Notes: generated from the sequence alone by a model not told the origin. DNA of 64,000 bases from Capnocytophaga gingivalis ATCC 33624 (GCF_000174755.1 NZ_ACLQ01000023.1:1-64000); one strand, 5' to 3'. Shown: positions 24,227 to 33,068, numbered from the stretch's first letter. Made by a program: numbers and translations.

Positions 24227-24940
24227 CTATTTGAGACGATACAGATACATACTCACCACATTCTGAAGGCCTAAGTAGAGAGCCTCACTAATGAGGGCGT
24301 GCCCTATGGAGACTTCCAAAAGGCCAGGTATCTGCTCTTTGAAATATTGTAAATTGTCTAAACTAAGATCATGCCCTGCATTGAGCCCCAACCCGACCTT
24401 CTGAGCTACCTCAGCAGCCTGTACATAAGGGCGAATCCCCTCCTTGTTGCCACGAGCGTACTCTCGAGCATAGGCTTCTGTATAGAGTTCCACACGGTCG
24501 GTTCCTGTTTTAGCAGCAGCCTCCACCATACGTTCTACAGGATCTACAAAGAGAGAGGTGCGAATCCCATGACGCTTGAACTCGGCAACAATTTCCGTCA
24601 GATATGCCCCATGAGTAAGGGTATCCCAACCAGCATTGGAGGTAATAGCATCCTCAGCATCAGGGACAAGAGTTACTTGGGTAGGCTTCACCTTGAGGAC
24701 AAGGTCTACAAACTTAGGAATCGGATTCCCTTCTATATTGTATTCTGTATGTACTATTTCCTTGAGATCTAAGGCATCTTGGTAGCGGATATGGCGCTCA
24801 TCGGGTCGTGGGTGTATGGTAATCCCCTCCGCTCCAAAGTCTTGTAAATCAGTAGCTACCTGCAACAGATTAGGAACATTCCCGCCTCGTGAATTACGAA
24901 GAGTAGCTATCTTATTGATATTTACACTGAGCTTTGTCAT
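24227..24940 (-). CDS. pdxJ: Pyridoxine 5'-phosphate synthase
   Basis: TIM-barrel enzyme of 237 residues that condenses 1-deoxyxylulose 5-phosphate with 3-amino-2-oxopropyl phosphate in DXP-dependent vitamin B6 synthesis. Typical segments: KLSVNINKIATLRNSRGG at the start, GAEGITIHPRPDERHI, EYNIEGNP, QVTLVPD and GLGLNAGHDLS. The start was placed at MTKLSVN (24940), which fits the promoter at 24965; the longer frame would begin at or upstream of the transcription start. It heads an operon with the hydrolase and the small membrane protein. Confidence 0.95.
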   Translation of the reverse strand: MTKLSVNINKIATLRNSRGGNVPNLLQVATDLQDFGAEGITIHPRPDERHIRYQDALDLKEIVHTEYNIEGNPIPKFVDLVLKVKPTQVTLVPDAEDAITSNAGWDTLTHGAYLTEIVAEFKRHGIRTSLFVDPVERMVEAAAKTGTDRVELYTEAYAREYARGNKEGIRPYVQAAEVAQKVGLGLNAGHDLSLDNLQYFKEQIPGLLEVSIGHALISEALYLGLQNVVSMYLYRLK

Positions 24941-24964
24941 TTGAATATAACTTTTAACAAGGGG

Positions 24965-24972
24965 CAAAGGTA
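24965..24972 (-). promoter_or_regulatory. -7 box of the pdxJ promoter
   Basis: TACCTTTG on the minus strand, 24 bp before the pdxJ ATG; the leader is very short. Confidence 0.7.
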
Positions 24973-24976
24973 CAAA

Positions 24977-25099
24977 TTATCCTCCACATTTACAATCAGG
25001 GCCTCCCCCACATTTTTTTTTCTTAGTGAAAAAGAATTTTTTTACTAAAAAAACAATGGCTAATGCCACTAAAACATAGGTAATAATATCTTGTATCAT
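24977..25099 (-). CDS. FeoB-associated Cys-rich membrane protein
   Basis: A 40-residue protein: MIQDIITYVLVALAIVFLVKKFF is one N-terminal membrane helix, then a Lys-rich stretch and a Cys-rich tail CGGGPDCKCGG (Cys30, Cys36, Cys38). This architecture (one helix plus a C-x5-C-x-C tail) is that of the small FeoB-associated proteins that accompany ferrous-iron transporters. No feoA/feoB is nearby, so it is an orphan copy here. It has its own -7 box at 25119 and ends just upstream of the pdxJ promoter. Confidence 0.75.
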   Translation of the reverse strand: MIQDIITYVLVALAIVFLVKKFFFTKKKKCGGGPDCKCGG

Positions 25100-25118
25100 C
25101 TGTATACTATTTTCGTGA

Positions 25119-25126
25119 CAAAGGTA
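25119..25126 (-). promoter_or_regulatory. -7 box for the small Cys-rich membrane protein
   Basis: TACCTTTG on the minus strand, 19 bp upstream of the ATG at 25099; it supports the tiny gene as expressed. Confidence 0.65.
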
Positions 25127-25131
25127 CAAAA

Positions 25132-25173
25132 TAATGACAAATAATTAATGCTCAATGATTAATGATAAATAAT
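25132..25173. repeat. Heptad array, 6 units
   Basis: TAATGAC, AAATAAT, TAATGCT, CAATGAT, TAATGAT, AAATAAT between divergent genes. Confidence 0.7.
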
Positions 25174-25289
25174 AAATTACAAAACCCTGTAAATCATATA
25201 TTTACAAGTTTATTTCACTAAAAACGAAAATAAATAAAAAAAAATTCTTGAAAAAAAATGCTTTTAAATTTTTTTTCGGAAAAAATATG

Positions 25290-25297
25290 TACCTTTG
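25290..25297 (+). promoter_or_regulatory. -7 box of the cysE-cysM promoter
   Basis: TACCTTTG followed by CA, 54 bp upstream of the cysE ATG. Confidence 0.7.
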
Positions 25298-25351
25298 CAA
25301 AGATTTTTTTACTATCTTTTTTATTAAAAGATTATTTTTTTAAATTAGAAA

Positions 25352-26176
25352 ATGGAATACCGACTCACGGAACTCATATTAGCACAGCGAAACAATATTA
25401 CCAATACGCTTCCAAAGAAAAAAGCAGAGGATTTCATAGATGGTCTATACCGCTTGCTCTTCTCCTTGGATACAGAACCTTGCCAATGTAGTTATGAGGT
25501 AGAACAAAAACTGAAAGCCAAACAATTGGAATTTTCCGAGATTATCTATGACTACTTCAGGGATAACCAACGTGCTCAGCAGGCAACCACTACCTTTTTC
25601 TCTTCTATAGAGGAGGTCTACTGCCGATTGCTCCGCGATGCACAAGCCATCTTGGACAATGACCCTGCGGCACAGAATTTGGAAGAAGTATATATAGCTT
25701 ACCCTGGCTTCTATGCGATTGTGGTACATCGCTTTGCCCATCAGCTATGGTTACAGGACTTGAAGCTTTTAGCCCGCGTGTGGAGCGAATTTGCCCATAG
25801 CAAGACCGGAATAGACATTCACCCTGGTGCGCAGATAGGAGACAATTTCTGTATAGACCACGGAACAGGTATTGTCATAGGAGAGACCTGTGTGATTGGT
25901 AATAATGTAAAAATATACCAAGGAGTTACCCTTGGGGCGCTATCGGTAGCCAAGGATAAGAAAGATACCGTACGCCACCCGAATATTGGTGACAATGTGG
26001 TCATCTACTCCGGAGCAACCATCTTGGGTAGTGGACATATAGGACACGACAGCACTATAGGGGGCAATGTATGGCTTACCGAAGGAATAGACCCCTATAC
26101 CGTAATCTATTACAAGAGTGAGATGATTACCAAAGGAAAAAACCTATCACCTGAACCTATATTTTTTCATATATAA
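25352..26176 (+). CDS. cysE: Serine O-acetyltransferase
   Basis: Transfers acetyl from acetyl-CoA to L-serine, giving O-acetylserine for cysteine synthesis. Length 274. An N-terminal helical domain (residues 1-165) precedes a left-handed beta-helix: GIDIHPGAQIGDNFCIDHGTGIVIGETCVIGNNVKIYQGVTLG with the active-site DHGTG, then hexapeptide repeats to about 245. The C-terminus EPIFFHI ends in Ile, the residue that in SAT-OASS complexes inserts into the partner synthase. cysM follows 31 bp later, so the two pathway enzymes form an operon. Confidence 0.93.
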   Translation: MEYRLTELILAQRNNITNTLPKKKAEDFIDGLYRLLFSLDTEPCQCSYEVEQKLKAKQLEFSEIIYDYFRDNQRAQQATTTFFSSIEEVYCRLLRDAQAILDNDPAAQNLEEVYIAYPGFYAIVVHRFAHQLWLQDLKLLARVWSEFAHSKTGIDIHPGAQIGDNFCIDHGTGIVIGETCVIGNNVKIYQGVTLGALSVAKDKKDTVRHPNIGDNVVIYSGATILGSGHIGHDSTIGGNVWLTEGIDPYTVIYYKSEMITKGKNLSPEPIFFHI

Positions 26177-26207
26177 ACCTTAATACATAACCTATAATTA
26201 TATTTTT

Positions 26208-27131
26208 ATGAAGTACAACAACATTTTGGGAGCTATCGGAAACACTCCCGTGATTCGTTTGGCCAAGCTTTTCCCTTCACACCAAGTTTGGATTAAGCTT
26301 GAGAAGAGCAACCCTGGAGGAAGTATCAAGGATCGTATCGCCTTGGCTATGATTGAGCAAGCTGAAAAACAAGGGCTTATCAACAAAGATACCACTATTA
26401 TAGAACCCACCTCTGGGAATACTGGAGTAGGTCTTGCTCTTGTAGCAGCTGTAAAAGGGTACAAGCTCATTCTGGTAATGCCTGAATCCATGAGTGTGGA
26501 GCGCCGCAAATTGGTCTCTGCCTATGGAGCTTCTTTTGTGCTTACTCCTAAAGAAAAAGGTACTGGGGGTGCTGTAGAGAAAGCCAAAGAATTGGCCGCT
26601 TCTATCCCTAATTCTTGGGTACCTCAACAGTTCGAAAACCCTGCCAACCCCGAGATACACCGCCTAACGACAGCACAAGAAATCGTGAGCGACTTCCCCG
26701 AAGGAGTAGACTACTTTATCTCTGGAATTGGTACCGGAGGGCATCTCTCTGGAATTGGAGAAATACTCAAAGCGAAATTCCCTCAGACCAAAGTATTCGG
26801 TATAGAACCTGCCACCTCTGCTGTGCTTAGCGGAAACAAACCCGGCCCTCACCCACTACAAGGTATCGGAACAGGCTTTATCCCTAAGACACTCAATACT
26901 TCTATCTATGATGGTATCATCACCATTGATAAAGATGAAGCTTATGACTATACCCGCCGCTTAGCCCGAACAGAAGGTATCTTAGCAGGTATCTCCACTG
27001 GAACTTCTTTAGCCGCTATCGCTAAGAAACTCCCTGAAATCAAAGCTAATGAAGTGGTGCTTACTGTCAACTATGACTCTGGAGACCGCTACTGGTCTGT
27101 AGCTGACCTCTTCGAGGAAAACCCTAATTAA
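26208..27131 (+). CDS. cysM: Cysteine synthase B (O-acetylserine sulfhydrylase)
   Basis: PLP enzyme of 307 residues that makes cysteine from O-acetylserine and sulfide or thiosulfate. The PLP-binding lysine is Lys41 in GGSIKDR. The substrate loop PTSGNTG is intact, and the phosphate loop [10 protein letters not shown] is in the middle of the chain. The short C-terminus and TGGAVEKA segment favour CysM over CysK, but the two are hard to separate by eye. It is the second gene of the cysE operon. The TAA stop is at the start of a heptad array. Confidence 0.92.
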   Translation: MKYNNILGAIGNTPVIRLAKLFPSHQVWIKLEKSNPGGSIKDRIALAMIEQAEKQGLINKDTTIIEPTSGNTGVGLALVAAVKGYKLILVMPESMSVERRKLVSAYGASFVLTPKEKGTGGAVEKAKELAASIPNSWVPQQFENPANPEIHRLTTAQEIVSDFPEGVDYFISGIGTGGHLSGIGEILKAKFPQTKVFGIEPATSAVLSGNKPGPHPLQGIGTGFIPKTLNTSIYDGIITIDKDEAYDYTRRLARTEGILAGISTGTSLAAIAKKLPEIKANEVVLTVNYDSGDRYWSVADLFEENPN

Positions 27132-27146
27132 TGATTAATGACTCCC
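27126..27146. repeat. Heptad array at the cysM stop
   Basis: AATTAAT, GATTAAT, GACTCCC. It continues irregularly to 27183 with TTAACCA, TTGAAGA, CTAACAA. The core TCCCATTAG also occurs at 34264. Confidence 0.6.
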
Positions 27147-27187
27147 ATTAGTATTGGAAATTAACCATTGAAGACTAACAATTATTT

Positions 27188-27643
27188 ATGCGTTTACTTA
27201 TCCAGCGAGTCAAAGAAGCACAAGTAGCCATTGGAGGAAGGATTCATTCCCAGATCTCCCAAGGGCTACTTCTGCTTTTAGGTATAGAAGAGAGTGATAG
27301 CCAAGAGGATATTGATTTTCTCTGTAAGAAAACAACTCAAATCCGTCTGTTCAACGATGATAATGGGGTGATGAACCTCTCGGTACAGGAAGCAGGTGGT
27401 GCCCTAATGGTAGTAAGTCAATTCACCCTATATGCCCAGACAAAGAAGGGGAACCGCCCCTCCTACATTCGAGCGGCAAGACCCGAAAGGGCAATTCCTC
27501 TATATGAGCAGTTTGTCCATACCCTACAACAACTATCAGGAAAGGAAATTGCCACAGGAGTATTCGGAGCCGATATGCAGGTAAGCCTATGCAACGATGG
27601 CCCTGTTACTATCTTTATCGACAGCAAAATGCGTGACTTCTAA
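27188..27643 (+). CDS. dtd: D-aminoacyl-tRNA deacylase
   Basis: Removes D-amino acids (and glycine misattached to tRNA-Ala) from tRNA; 151 residues, standard length. Diagnostic active-site motifs are both present: SQFTLYA in the middle and NDGPVTI near the C-terminus, which carries the Gly-cisPro pair. MRLLIQRVKEAQV is the canonical start. It follows cysM after 56 bp without a clear promoter, so it may be read through from that operon. Its intrinsic terminator overlaps the 3' end of the gene. Confidence 0.95.
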   Translation: MRLLIQRVKEAQVAIGGRIHSQISQGLLLLLGIEESDSQEDIDFLCKKTTQIRLFNDDNGVMNLSVQEAGGALMVVSQFTLYAQTKKGNRPSYIRAARPERAIPLYEQFVHTLQQLSGKEIATGVFGADMQVSLCNDGPVTIFIDSKMRDF

Positions 27644-27666
27644 AGAAGAAATCACGCATTTTTTTA
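27628..27666 (+). terminator. Rho-independent terminator overlapping the dtd end
   Basis: AATGCGTGA (27628-27636) pairs with TCACGCATT (27652-27660), followed by a T-run. The dtd stop codon is in the loop, so the hairpin's left arm codes for the last residues. Confidence 0.85.
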
Positions 27667-27687
27667 TAAATAAGGTTTCGACAATAT

Positions 27688-28542
27688 TTACGCTCTTACT
27701 GGAAGGTTCATCACAAGGTCTATATACAAGTTCACCTTGTCCTTGAGCTCCTTACGATTGACAATAAAATCCAAGAAGCCATGTTCTTGTACAAACTCTG
27801 CTGTTTGGAAGCCTTCTGGCAAGTCTTTTCCTGTGGTATCCTTTACCACACGAGGCCCTGCAAAGCCTATCAGTGCGCCAGGTTCGGCTATATTGATATC
27901 CCCCAGCATAGCAAAGGAGGCAGTCACCCCACCTGTAGTAGGATCTGTACAAAGTGAGATATAAGGCAAGCCAGCATCATCAAGCTGAGCGAGCTTGGCG
28001 GAAGTTTTGGCCATCTGCATCAGAGAGAAAGCAGCCTCCATCATACGAGCTCCTCCGGACTTGGAGATCATCATAAAAGGCAATCGGTTCTTGATGGCAT
28101 AGTCGATCCCGCGGGCAATCTTCTCCCCTACGACACTTCCCATAGAGCCTCCGATGAAGTCAAAATCCATACAAGCAATAACAATCTCACGCCCTTTGGA
28201 CTCTCCTACTGCACAGCGCACAGCATCATATAGATCCGTTTTCTTCTGAGCTTCCTTGAGCCTGTCTTTGTATCGCTTTGTATCCTCAAAATCCAAAGGA
28301 TCCTTGGACTTCATGGTCTTGTCCAACTCGCTGAACTTCCCATCGAAAAGAATTTCAAAATATTCCTTGCTACCTATACGAACATGATAGCCATCCTCAG
28401 GGCTTATATAACAGTTCTGAGCAAGCTCTTCTGTTTCTACAATTTTCCCAGTAGGAGACTTGTACCACAATCCCTGTGGAATATCTTTTTTCTCCTCTGT
28501 GGCGGTCTGTATCCCCTTTGTTTTTCTCTTAAACCAAGACAT
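27688..28542 (-). CDS. accD: Acetyl-CoA carboxylase carboxyltransferase subunit beta
   Basis: Beta subunit of the carboxyltransferase that makes malonyl-CoA for fatty-acid synthesis; 284 residues. The crotonase-like core is intact ([75 protein letters not shown]). The N-terminal zinc ribbon that holds four Cys in E. coli is present only as a relic: [28 protein letters not shown] keeps a single Cys. Zinc binding at that site is therefore unlikely. It is preceded by its own promoter at 28623 with a leader of about 75 nt. Confidence 0.93.
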   Translation of the reverse strand: MSWFKRKTKGIQTATEEKKDIPQGLWYKSPTGKIVETEELAQNCYISPEDGYHVRIGSKEYFEILFDGKFSELDKTMKSKDPLDFEDTKRYKDRLKEAQKKTDLYDAVRCAVGESKGREIVIACMDFDFIGGSMGSVVGEKIARGIDYAIKNRLPFMMISKSGGARMMEAAFSLMQMAKTSAKLAQLDDAGLPYISLCTDPTTGGVTASFAMLGDINIAEPGALIGFAGPRVVKDTTGKDLPEGFQTAEFVQEHGFLDFIVNRKELKDKVNLYIDLVMNLPVRA

Positions 28543-28622
28543 ATATTTTTCATTCTCTTAGCCCATATCCATCTCTGACATAGTTCTCTTTCACAAGATA
28601 CATTCTAAGAATTTTTGCAGGG

Positions 28623-28630
28623 CAAAGTTA
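28623..28630 (-). promoter_or_regulatory. -7 box of the accD promoter
   Basis: TAACTTTG on the minus strand, 80 bp before the accD ATG. Confidence 0.65.
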
Positions 28631-28794
28631 CTATTTTTTTCTCAGATGGCGATTTCTTTTTATGTTAATATTGACAAGTTTTTATTCACAATTTATAACA
28701 TATTGAAAATCAAATATATACGAATTCTTTGTGAAAAATATTTCTTTTTGAAAAAAATAACACCTTAAAATGTTTTTATTTAGAAATAAAAATG

Positions 28795-28802
28795 TAACTT
28801 TG
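28795..28802 (+). promoter_or_regulatory. -7 box of the YtxH cassette
   Basis: TAACTTTG followed by CA, 24 bp upstream of the ATG at 28827. Confidence 0.7.
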
Positions 28803-28826
28803 CAGTAAATATTAAATATTACCGTT

Positions 28827-29153
28827 ATGTCTAAAGTAGGAAATGCATTAGCTGCTCTGCTTGTAGGAGCTGCTATTGGTGCAGGAGTAGGAATTCTTTT
28901 TGCTCCTGACGAAGGAAAGAAAACACGCAAGCGTATCCGCAAGTCCTTAGAAGGAGTTTCTGACAATCTCAGAGATCGTCTCACTCACCTGAATGAGGAT
29001 TTGAAGGAGAAAAAGCTCAAATTCAAAGGCACCTTGGAGGAAAATGTAGAGAAACTTCTTTCCAAGTCTAGCTATAAGGCAGAGGAACTTATCAATGCTT
29101 TAGAGCGTAAACTCGAGGACCTAAAAAAGGCCAATGCTAAATTTCAAAAATAA
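28827..29153 (+). CDS. YtxH-domain protein
   Basis: A 108-residue protein. A glycine-rich membrane segment (ALAALLVGAAIGAGVGILFAPDEGKKTRKRI) is the YtxH hallmark, including the GILFAP(D)xGKxTR motif. It is followed by a long charged coiled-coil-prone helix (residues 40-108). YtxH-like proteins are associated with envelope or general stress responses in Bacillus and Bacteroidetes; the molecular role is unknown. It is first of three tightly spaced genes (gaps of 17 and 4 bp) that recur together in Flavobacteriia. Confidence 0.85.
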   Translation: MSKVGNALAALLVGAAIGAGVGILFAPDEGKKTRKRIRKSLEGVSDNLRDRLTHLNEDLKEKKLKFKGTLEENVEKLLSKSSYKAEELINALERKLEDLKKANAKFQK

Positions 29154-29170
29154 CCCCTAAGCAAATCATT

Positions 29171-29521
29171 ATGGCACTCCAGCAACTAAAGGAAACCGCA
29201 CAGACCCTCCCCGATGAGGTACAGTCCACCTTGAATTCTCATTCAGAGTACTACAAGCTATATATATTCCGTATCATAGCCAAGTCCACTATGGGCTTTG
29301 TAAGCCTATTTGTGGTAGCCCTCTTTGTGCTAATCATTGCGTTTTTCTTAGCTTGTGCCTCTGCTTTTGCTTTAGGAGAATGGCTCGGTAGTATGGCCTT
29401 AGGATTCCTCATCATGGGAAGTGTATTCCTTATCATTCTATTTGTTATCTACAAATGGAGAAAGAGTTTTGTACACAAGCCTATATTAGGAAAATTATCT
29501 GAAATATATTTCAAAGAATAG
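29171..29521 (+). CDS. Holin-superfamily-III-like membrane protein
   Basis: Membrane protein of 116 residues: an amphipathic N-terminal helix (residues 1-35), then two hydrophobic hairpin helices (GFVSLFVVALFVLIIAFFLACASAFALGEWLG and MALGFLIMGSVFLIILFVIYKW), and a basic tail. This is the arrangement of the phage-holin-like (Actinobacterial Holin-X type) family that accompanies YtxH proteins on chromosomes. There is no lysis module or phage gene nearby, so the name does not imply a phage origin. Likely works with the YtxH protein in envelope stress. Confidence 0.75.
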   Translation: MALQQLKETAQTLPDEVQSTLNSHSEYYKLYIFRIIAKSTMGFVSLFVVALFVLIIAFFLACASAFALGEWLGSMALGFLIMGSVFLIILFVIYKWRKSFVHKPILGKLSEIYFKE

Positions 29522-29525
29522 TACT

Positions 29526-29762
29526 ATGGAAAGAAAATACACCTCACTGGATGAAATAGAAAAAGACCTACACGCCCTAAAGCTTAAAAAGGACGTAGAC
29601 TTGATGTGCCTAAAGACTGACTATCAGACTCTTGTACGCAATCTCTCCGTTTCTCAGTTGTTCTCAGACTCTGTCTCTGAACTTACACAAGCCTTTGTGA
29701 GCAAGCAGAAGAGCCTTCTTTCCTTAGCAGCAGGATTTCTGCTTAGAAGATTTTTTAGATAG
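29526..29762 (+). CDS. Small hypothetical protein of the YtxH cassette
   Basis: A 78-residue protein: KYTSLDEIEKDLHALKLKKDVDLMCLKTDY is a charged helix, and the last 20 residues (KQKSLLSLAAGFLLRRFFR) form a short hydrophobic, basic-ended segment that could anchor it in the membrane. Proteins beginning KYxSxxEIxxDLxxLKLxK occur as the third gene of YtxH-holin cassettes in Flavobacteriia (possibly DUF6327). It starts 4 bp after the holin-like gene. Function unknown. Confidence 0.65.
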   Translation: MERKYTSLDEIEKDLHALKLKKDVDLMCLKTDYQTLVRNLSVSQLFSDSVSELTQAFVSKQKSLLSLAAGFLLRRFFR

Positions 29763-29835
29763 GTAGTAGCCAATATTTTACACTATTTTTTTAAAAAAAT
29801 AAGGTGTAAAATTTTGATATATGCAAAAAAGGTTG

Positions 29836-29843
29836 TACTTTTG
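29836..29843 (+). promoter_or_regulatory. -7 box of the tRNA (CAU) promoter
   Basis: TACTTTTG followed by CA, with TTTTG about 19 bp upstream; 17 bp before the tRNA 5' end. Confidence 0.75.
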
Positions 29844-29860
29844 CACCCTGAAAAAAGCGA

Positions 29861-29934
29861 GGTCTTGTAGCTCAGCTGGTTAGAGCACCTGACTCATAAT
29901 CAGGGGGTCCTTGGTTCGAGCCCAAGCTGGACCA
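29861..29934 (+). tRNA. tRNA with CAU anticodon (Met or Ile2)
   Basis: Cloverleaf: acceptor GGTCTTG/CTGGACC (one U-U mismatch at 6:67), D-arm TAGCTCAGCTGGTTAGAGC, anticodon CAT in loop CTCATAA, T-loop TTCGAGC. CCA is not encoded. It is not an initiator, since 1:72 is paired. Elongator Met and lysidine-modified Ile2 cannot be told apart by eye. Confidence 0.9.
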
Positions 29935-29942
29935 CCTCAAAG

Positions 29943-29974
29943 AAAAAGCACTTACAATCATGTAAGTGCTTTTG
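29943..29974 (+). terminator. Terminator after the CAU tRNA
   Basis: AAAGCACTTACA / TGTAAGTGCTTTT hairpin with a short T-run, 10 nt after the tRNA. Confidence 0.8.
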
Positions 29975-30010
29975 TTATTTGTAAGTAGAACTGCCTTAAG
30001 CTAGGGATCA

Positions 30011-30280
30011 CTATAACAATGTTATCTGAGACAACTCCTTCCCTATCTCTCTTATTCCATTTTGAATTTCTAAAAGTCTTTTTTCGGATGCCTTACTTTT
30101 CCCCGTTGCATATTTTCTTATCATCACTGGGCTAACGGCTATTCTGCGTGCCAACTCAGCCATATTGAGTTCAGGAAGCTGTTTGCTTATACCGTCCAAC
30201 TCTATTTCATAGACAAACTCTACTCCATTTTTGTAACGATTGACAAAATCCCAATCATTATCTTTTTCACATTCCTCCAT
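30011..30280 (-). pseudogene. HicB-like antitoxin remnant (C-terminal part)
   Basis: An 89-residue frame whose C-terminal half (LPELNMAELARRIAVSPVMIRKYATGKSKASEKRLLEIQNGIREIGKELSQ) matches the DNA-binding domain of Bacteroidetes HicB antitoxins, including the preceding FVYEIELDG strand. The N-terminal half expected for HicB is absent. Upstream the frame runs within 40 bp into a REP-like palindrome, and no hicA toxin follows or precedes. It may still be translated from ATG 30280 as a lone DNA-binding protein. I regard it as a truncated, decaying antitoxin gene. Confidence 0.55.
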
Positions 30281-30316
30281 AAGTATTTTGTCAATATTTT
30301 TTGCTCTTCTTATATA

Positions 30317-30340
30317 GGGCGAATTGCCATTCGCCCCTAC
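30317..30340. repeat. REP-like palindrome, copy 2
   Basis: Identical over 24 bp to 16139-16162: GGGCGAAT-TGCC-ATTCGCCC plus CTAC. It lies 37 bp upstream of the hicB remnant. Confidence 0.7.
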
Positions 30341-30421
30341 ATATATCTACACTAATTTTATGAGGCTTTACTTATTAATCATAATTTGCTTAAAATCTTC
30401 TCTACAATCAGTCTAATTCAT

Positions 30422-30464
30422 TAAAAAAATTAGAGACACTTTTTATGAGTAAAAAGTGTCTCTA
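30422..30464 (-). terminator. Rho-independent terminator of clpB
   Basis: Stem AGAGACACTTTTTA / TAAAAAGTGTCTCT at 30432-30463; on the minus strand it is followed by a 7-T run. Confidence 0.85.
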
Positions 30465-30482
30465 AATTATTACAATTTAAAA

Positions 30483-33068
30483 CTATTCAGTTTTATTTCT
30501 AAAGACAAGGCCATTGTCAAAGGAATCTATCAATACCAGACTACCTGCCTTGATCTTTCCTTGGAGTATTTCCTTGGAAAGAGCATTCATTACTTCTTTC
30601 TGGATAACACGCTTTACAGGTCGTGCTCCAAACTGAGGATCATATCCACGCTTAGCCAAGTAATCTATCGCTTCATTGGTAGCCTCCAAGGTGATGTTCT
30701 CACGGGCTACTAACTTGATGATACCACCCAACTGCAAGCGTACAATCTGCTTGATATTGTCCTGAGTAAGAGGTGTAAACATTACTATATCATCTATACG
30801 ATTGATAAATTCAGGACGCACTGTTTGCTTGAGCAATTGTAGTACTTCTTCTTTTGCCTTCTCGGTGGCTTCCTCTGTATCCTTATATTTTTCAAAACTT
30901 TCCTGAATAAGGTGGCTACCCATATTGGAAGTCATGATAATAATCGTATTCTTGAAGTCGGCCGTACGCCCCTTGTTGTCTGTAAGTCGTCCTTCGTCCA
31001 AGACCTGCAAAAGAATATTGAATGTATCGGGGTGTGCCTTCTCTATCTCATCCAATAAGACTACAGAATAAGGGCGACGACGCACAGCCTCGGTAAGTTG
31101 TCCACCTTCGTCATACCCTACATATCCGGGAGGCGCTCCCACCAATCGGCTCACCGCATGTTTTTCCTGATATTCACTCATATCGATACGTGTCATGGCA
31201 TTCTCATCGTCAAAGAGATATTCGGCCAAGGCCTTGGCAAGCTCGGTTTTCCCAACCCCAGTGGTACCTAAGAAAAGGAAAGAACCTATAGGTTTTTTAG
31301 GATCCTGCAAGCCTGCACGGCTACGGCGGATAGCATCAGAAACAGCCGCGATGGCTTCTTCCTGTCCTACTACGCGCTTGTGAAGCTCTTCCTCTAAGTG
31401 AAGGAGCTTTTCACGCTCGCCCTGCATCATCTTGGTTACTGGCACTCCCGTCCATTTGGCAATCACCTCAGCGATATCCTCACGGGTAACCTCTTCCTTG
31501 ATCATGGTCATCTCATGCTTGTCGATTTCCTTTTGAAGCGCTTCGAGCTTTTCTTCCTCTTGGGTTATCTTCCCATAACGGAGTTCGGCCACCTTACCAT
31601 AATTACCCTCACGTTCGGCACGCTCGGCCTCTATCTTATAGTTTTCTATATTGTTCTTGGCGGCTTGTATCTCGTCCACAAGGGTCTTTTCTCCCTGCCA
31701 TTTGGTAAAGAGAGCATTACGTTCTTCCCTTAGGTTACCTACCTCAGCATTGAGCATGCGGAGTTTTTCCTCATCATTTTCACGCTTGATAGCCTCTATT
31801 TCAATCTCCAGCTGCATGATCTTACGGTCGAGTACATCGAGCTCCTCAGGCTTGGAGTTGATCTCCATACGAAGCTTAGCAGCCGCCTCATCCATCAGGT
31901 CAATAGCCTTGTCCGGTAAGTAGCGGTTAGGAATATATCGCTCGGAGAGCTCTACCGCTGCAATGATAGCCTCATCCTTGATACGTACCTTATGGTGTGC
32001 TTCATATTTTTCCTTGATACCACGAAGAATAGAAATAGCACTCTCAGTATCAGGCTCTTCGACCATTACTTTTTGAAAACGACGCTCTAGTGCCTTATCC
32101 TTTTCGAAATACTTCTGGTATTCATCCAAAGTTGTTGCCCCAATGGCGCGAAGTTCTCCACGTGCCAAAGCTGGTTTTAGAATATTAGCGGCATCCATAG
32201 CCCCTTCTCCTCCACCTGCTCCTACAAGAGTATGGATTTCATCGATAAAAAGGATGATATTACCATCGGAAGAAGTTACTTCTTTTACTACCGATTTGAG
32301 TCGTTCCTCGAACTCTCCCTTGTACTTCGCTCCTGCAATAAGAGCCCCCATATCCAAGGAATAGATTGTTTTATCTTTTAGATTTTCAGGCACGTCTCCA
32401 TTGACAATACGGTGTGCTAGTCCTTCGGCAATAGCTGTCTTCCCTACCCCAGGTTCCCCTACGAGCATAGGATTGTTCTTGGTACGACGGGAAAGAATCT
32501 GAAGTACACGACGAATCTCCTCATCACGCCCGATGACAGGGTCTAGCTTGCCACTGTGTGCCAACTGGGTTAGGTTCTTCGCATACTTATTGAGCGAATT
32601 GTAGGTATCTTCTGCTGAAGCGGAAGTAACACGTTCACCCTTGCGAAGTTCGGTGATGACCTTTTCAAATTCTTTTTCAGTCACTCCCTGTTCCTTAAGC
32701 GCTTGTCCTACTTGATTTTTAACCTTGAAAATAGCCAAAAGCAGATGCTCTATCGAAACATACTCATCATTCCTTTTTTTAGCAATATTACTTGCTTCCA
32801 GAAGCACTTCTCCTGCGGCACGAGAGAGCGACATTTGACCTCCCTGTACCTTGGGATAGGAAGCCAAAGCCTTATCCACCGCCTGAGATAGGGTAGCGGT
32901 ATTCACTTGCAACTTTTTAAGTACAAAAGGCAGTACGTTATTGTCCACCTCTTGGATACCCTTGAAGATATGCTCTACTTGGATATCTTGTTGCCCAAGA
33001 CCCTGAGCCAGTTGCTGAGCTCTTTGGATAGCCTCTTGGGACTTGATAGTATAGTTGTCAAAATTCAT
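30483..33068 (-). CDS. clpB: ClpB disaggregase
   Basis: Hsp100 ATPase of 861 residues that extracts polypeptides from aggregates with DnaK. Domain order: N-terminal Clp_N repeats (1-150), AAA1 with GEPGVGKT and [10 protein letters not shown], the coiled-coil M-domain (about 400-530, rich in Glu/Lys/Arg), AAA2 with GTTGVGKT and [11 protein letters not shown], and the D2-small domain. The length and presence of the M-domain separate it from ClpA/ClpC. No TAnnTTTG box is visible upstream; a TGACA-type inverted motif at 33218-33235 may mark heat-shock control. Confidence 0.96.
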   Translation of the reverse strand: MNFDNYTIKSQEAIQRAQQLAQGLGQQDIQVEHIFKGIQEVDNNVLPFVLKKLQVNTATLSQAVDKALASYPKVQGGQMSLSRAAGEVLLEASNIAKKRNDEYVSIEHLLLAIFKVKNQVGQALKEQGVTEKEFEKVITELRKGERVTSASAEDTYNSLNKYAKNLTQLAHSGKLDPVIGRDEEIRRVLQILSRRTKNNPMLVGEPGVGKTAIAEGLAHRIVNGDVPENLKDKTIYSLDMGALIAGAKYKGEFEERLKSVVKEVTSSDGNIILFIDEIHTLVGAGGGEGAMDAANILKPALARGELRAIGATTLDEYQKYFEKDKALERRFQKVMVEEPDTESAISILRGIKEKYEAHHKVRIKDEAIIAAVELSERYIPNRYLPDKAIDLMDEAAAKLRMEINSKPEELDVLDRKIMQLEIEIEAIKRENDEEKLRMLNAEVGNLREERNALFTKWQGEKTLVDEIQAAKNNIENYKIEAERAEREGNYGKVAELRYGKITQEEEKLEALQKEIDKHEMTMIKEEVTREDIAEVIAKWTGVPVTKMMQGEREKLLHLEEELHKRVVGQEEAIAAVSDAIRRSRAGLQDPKKPIGSFLFLGTTGVGKTELAKALAEYLFDDENAMTRIDMSEYQEKHAVSRLVGAPPGYVGYDEGGQLTEAVRRRPYSVVLLDEIEKAHPDTFNILLQVLDEGRLTDNKGRTADFKNTIIIMTSNMGSHLIQESFEKYKDTEEATEKAKEEVLQLLKQTVRPEFINRIDDIVMFTPLTQDNIKQIVRLQLGGIIKLVARENITLEATNEAIDYLAKRGYDPQFGARPVKRVIQKEVMNALSKEILQGKIKAGSLVLIDSFDNGLVFRNKTE

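Noticed and set aside
23104-29521. Holin-like genes as evidence of a prophage
   Set aside because: Both belong to chromosomal holin-fold families (next to pdxJ and in the YtxH cassette); there are no phage structural, integrase or lysin genes.
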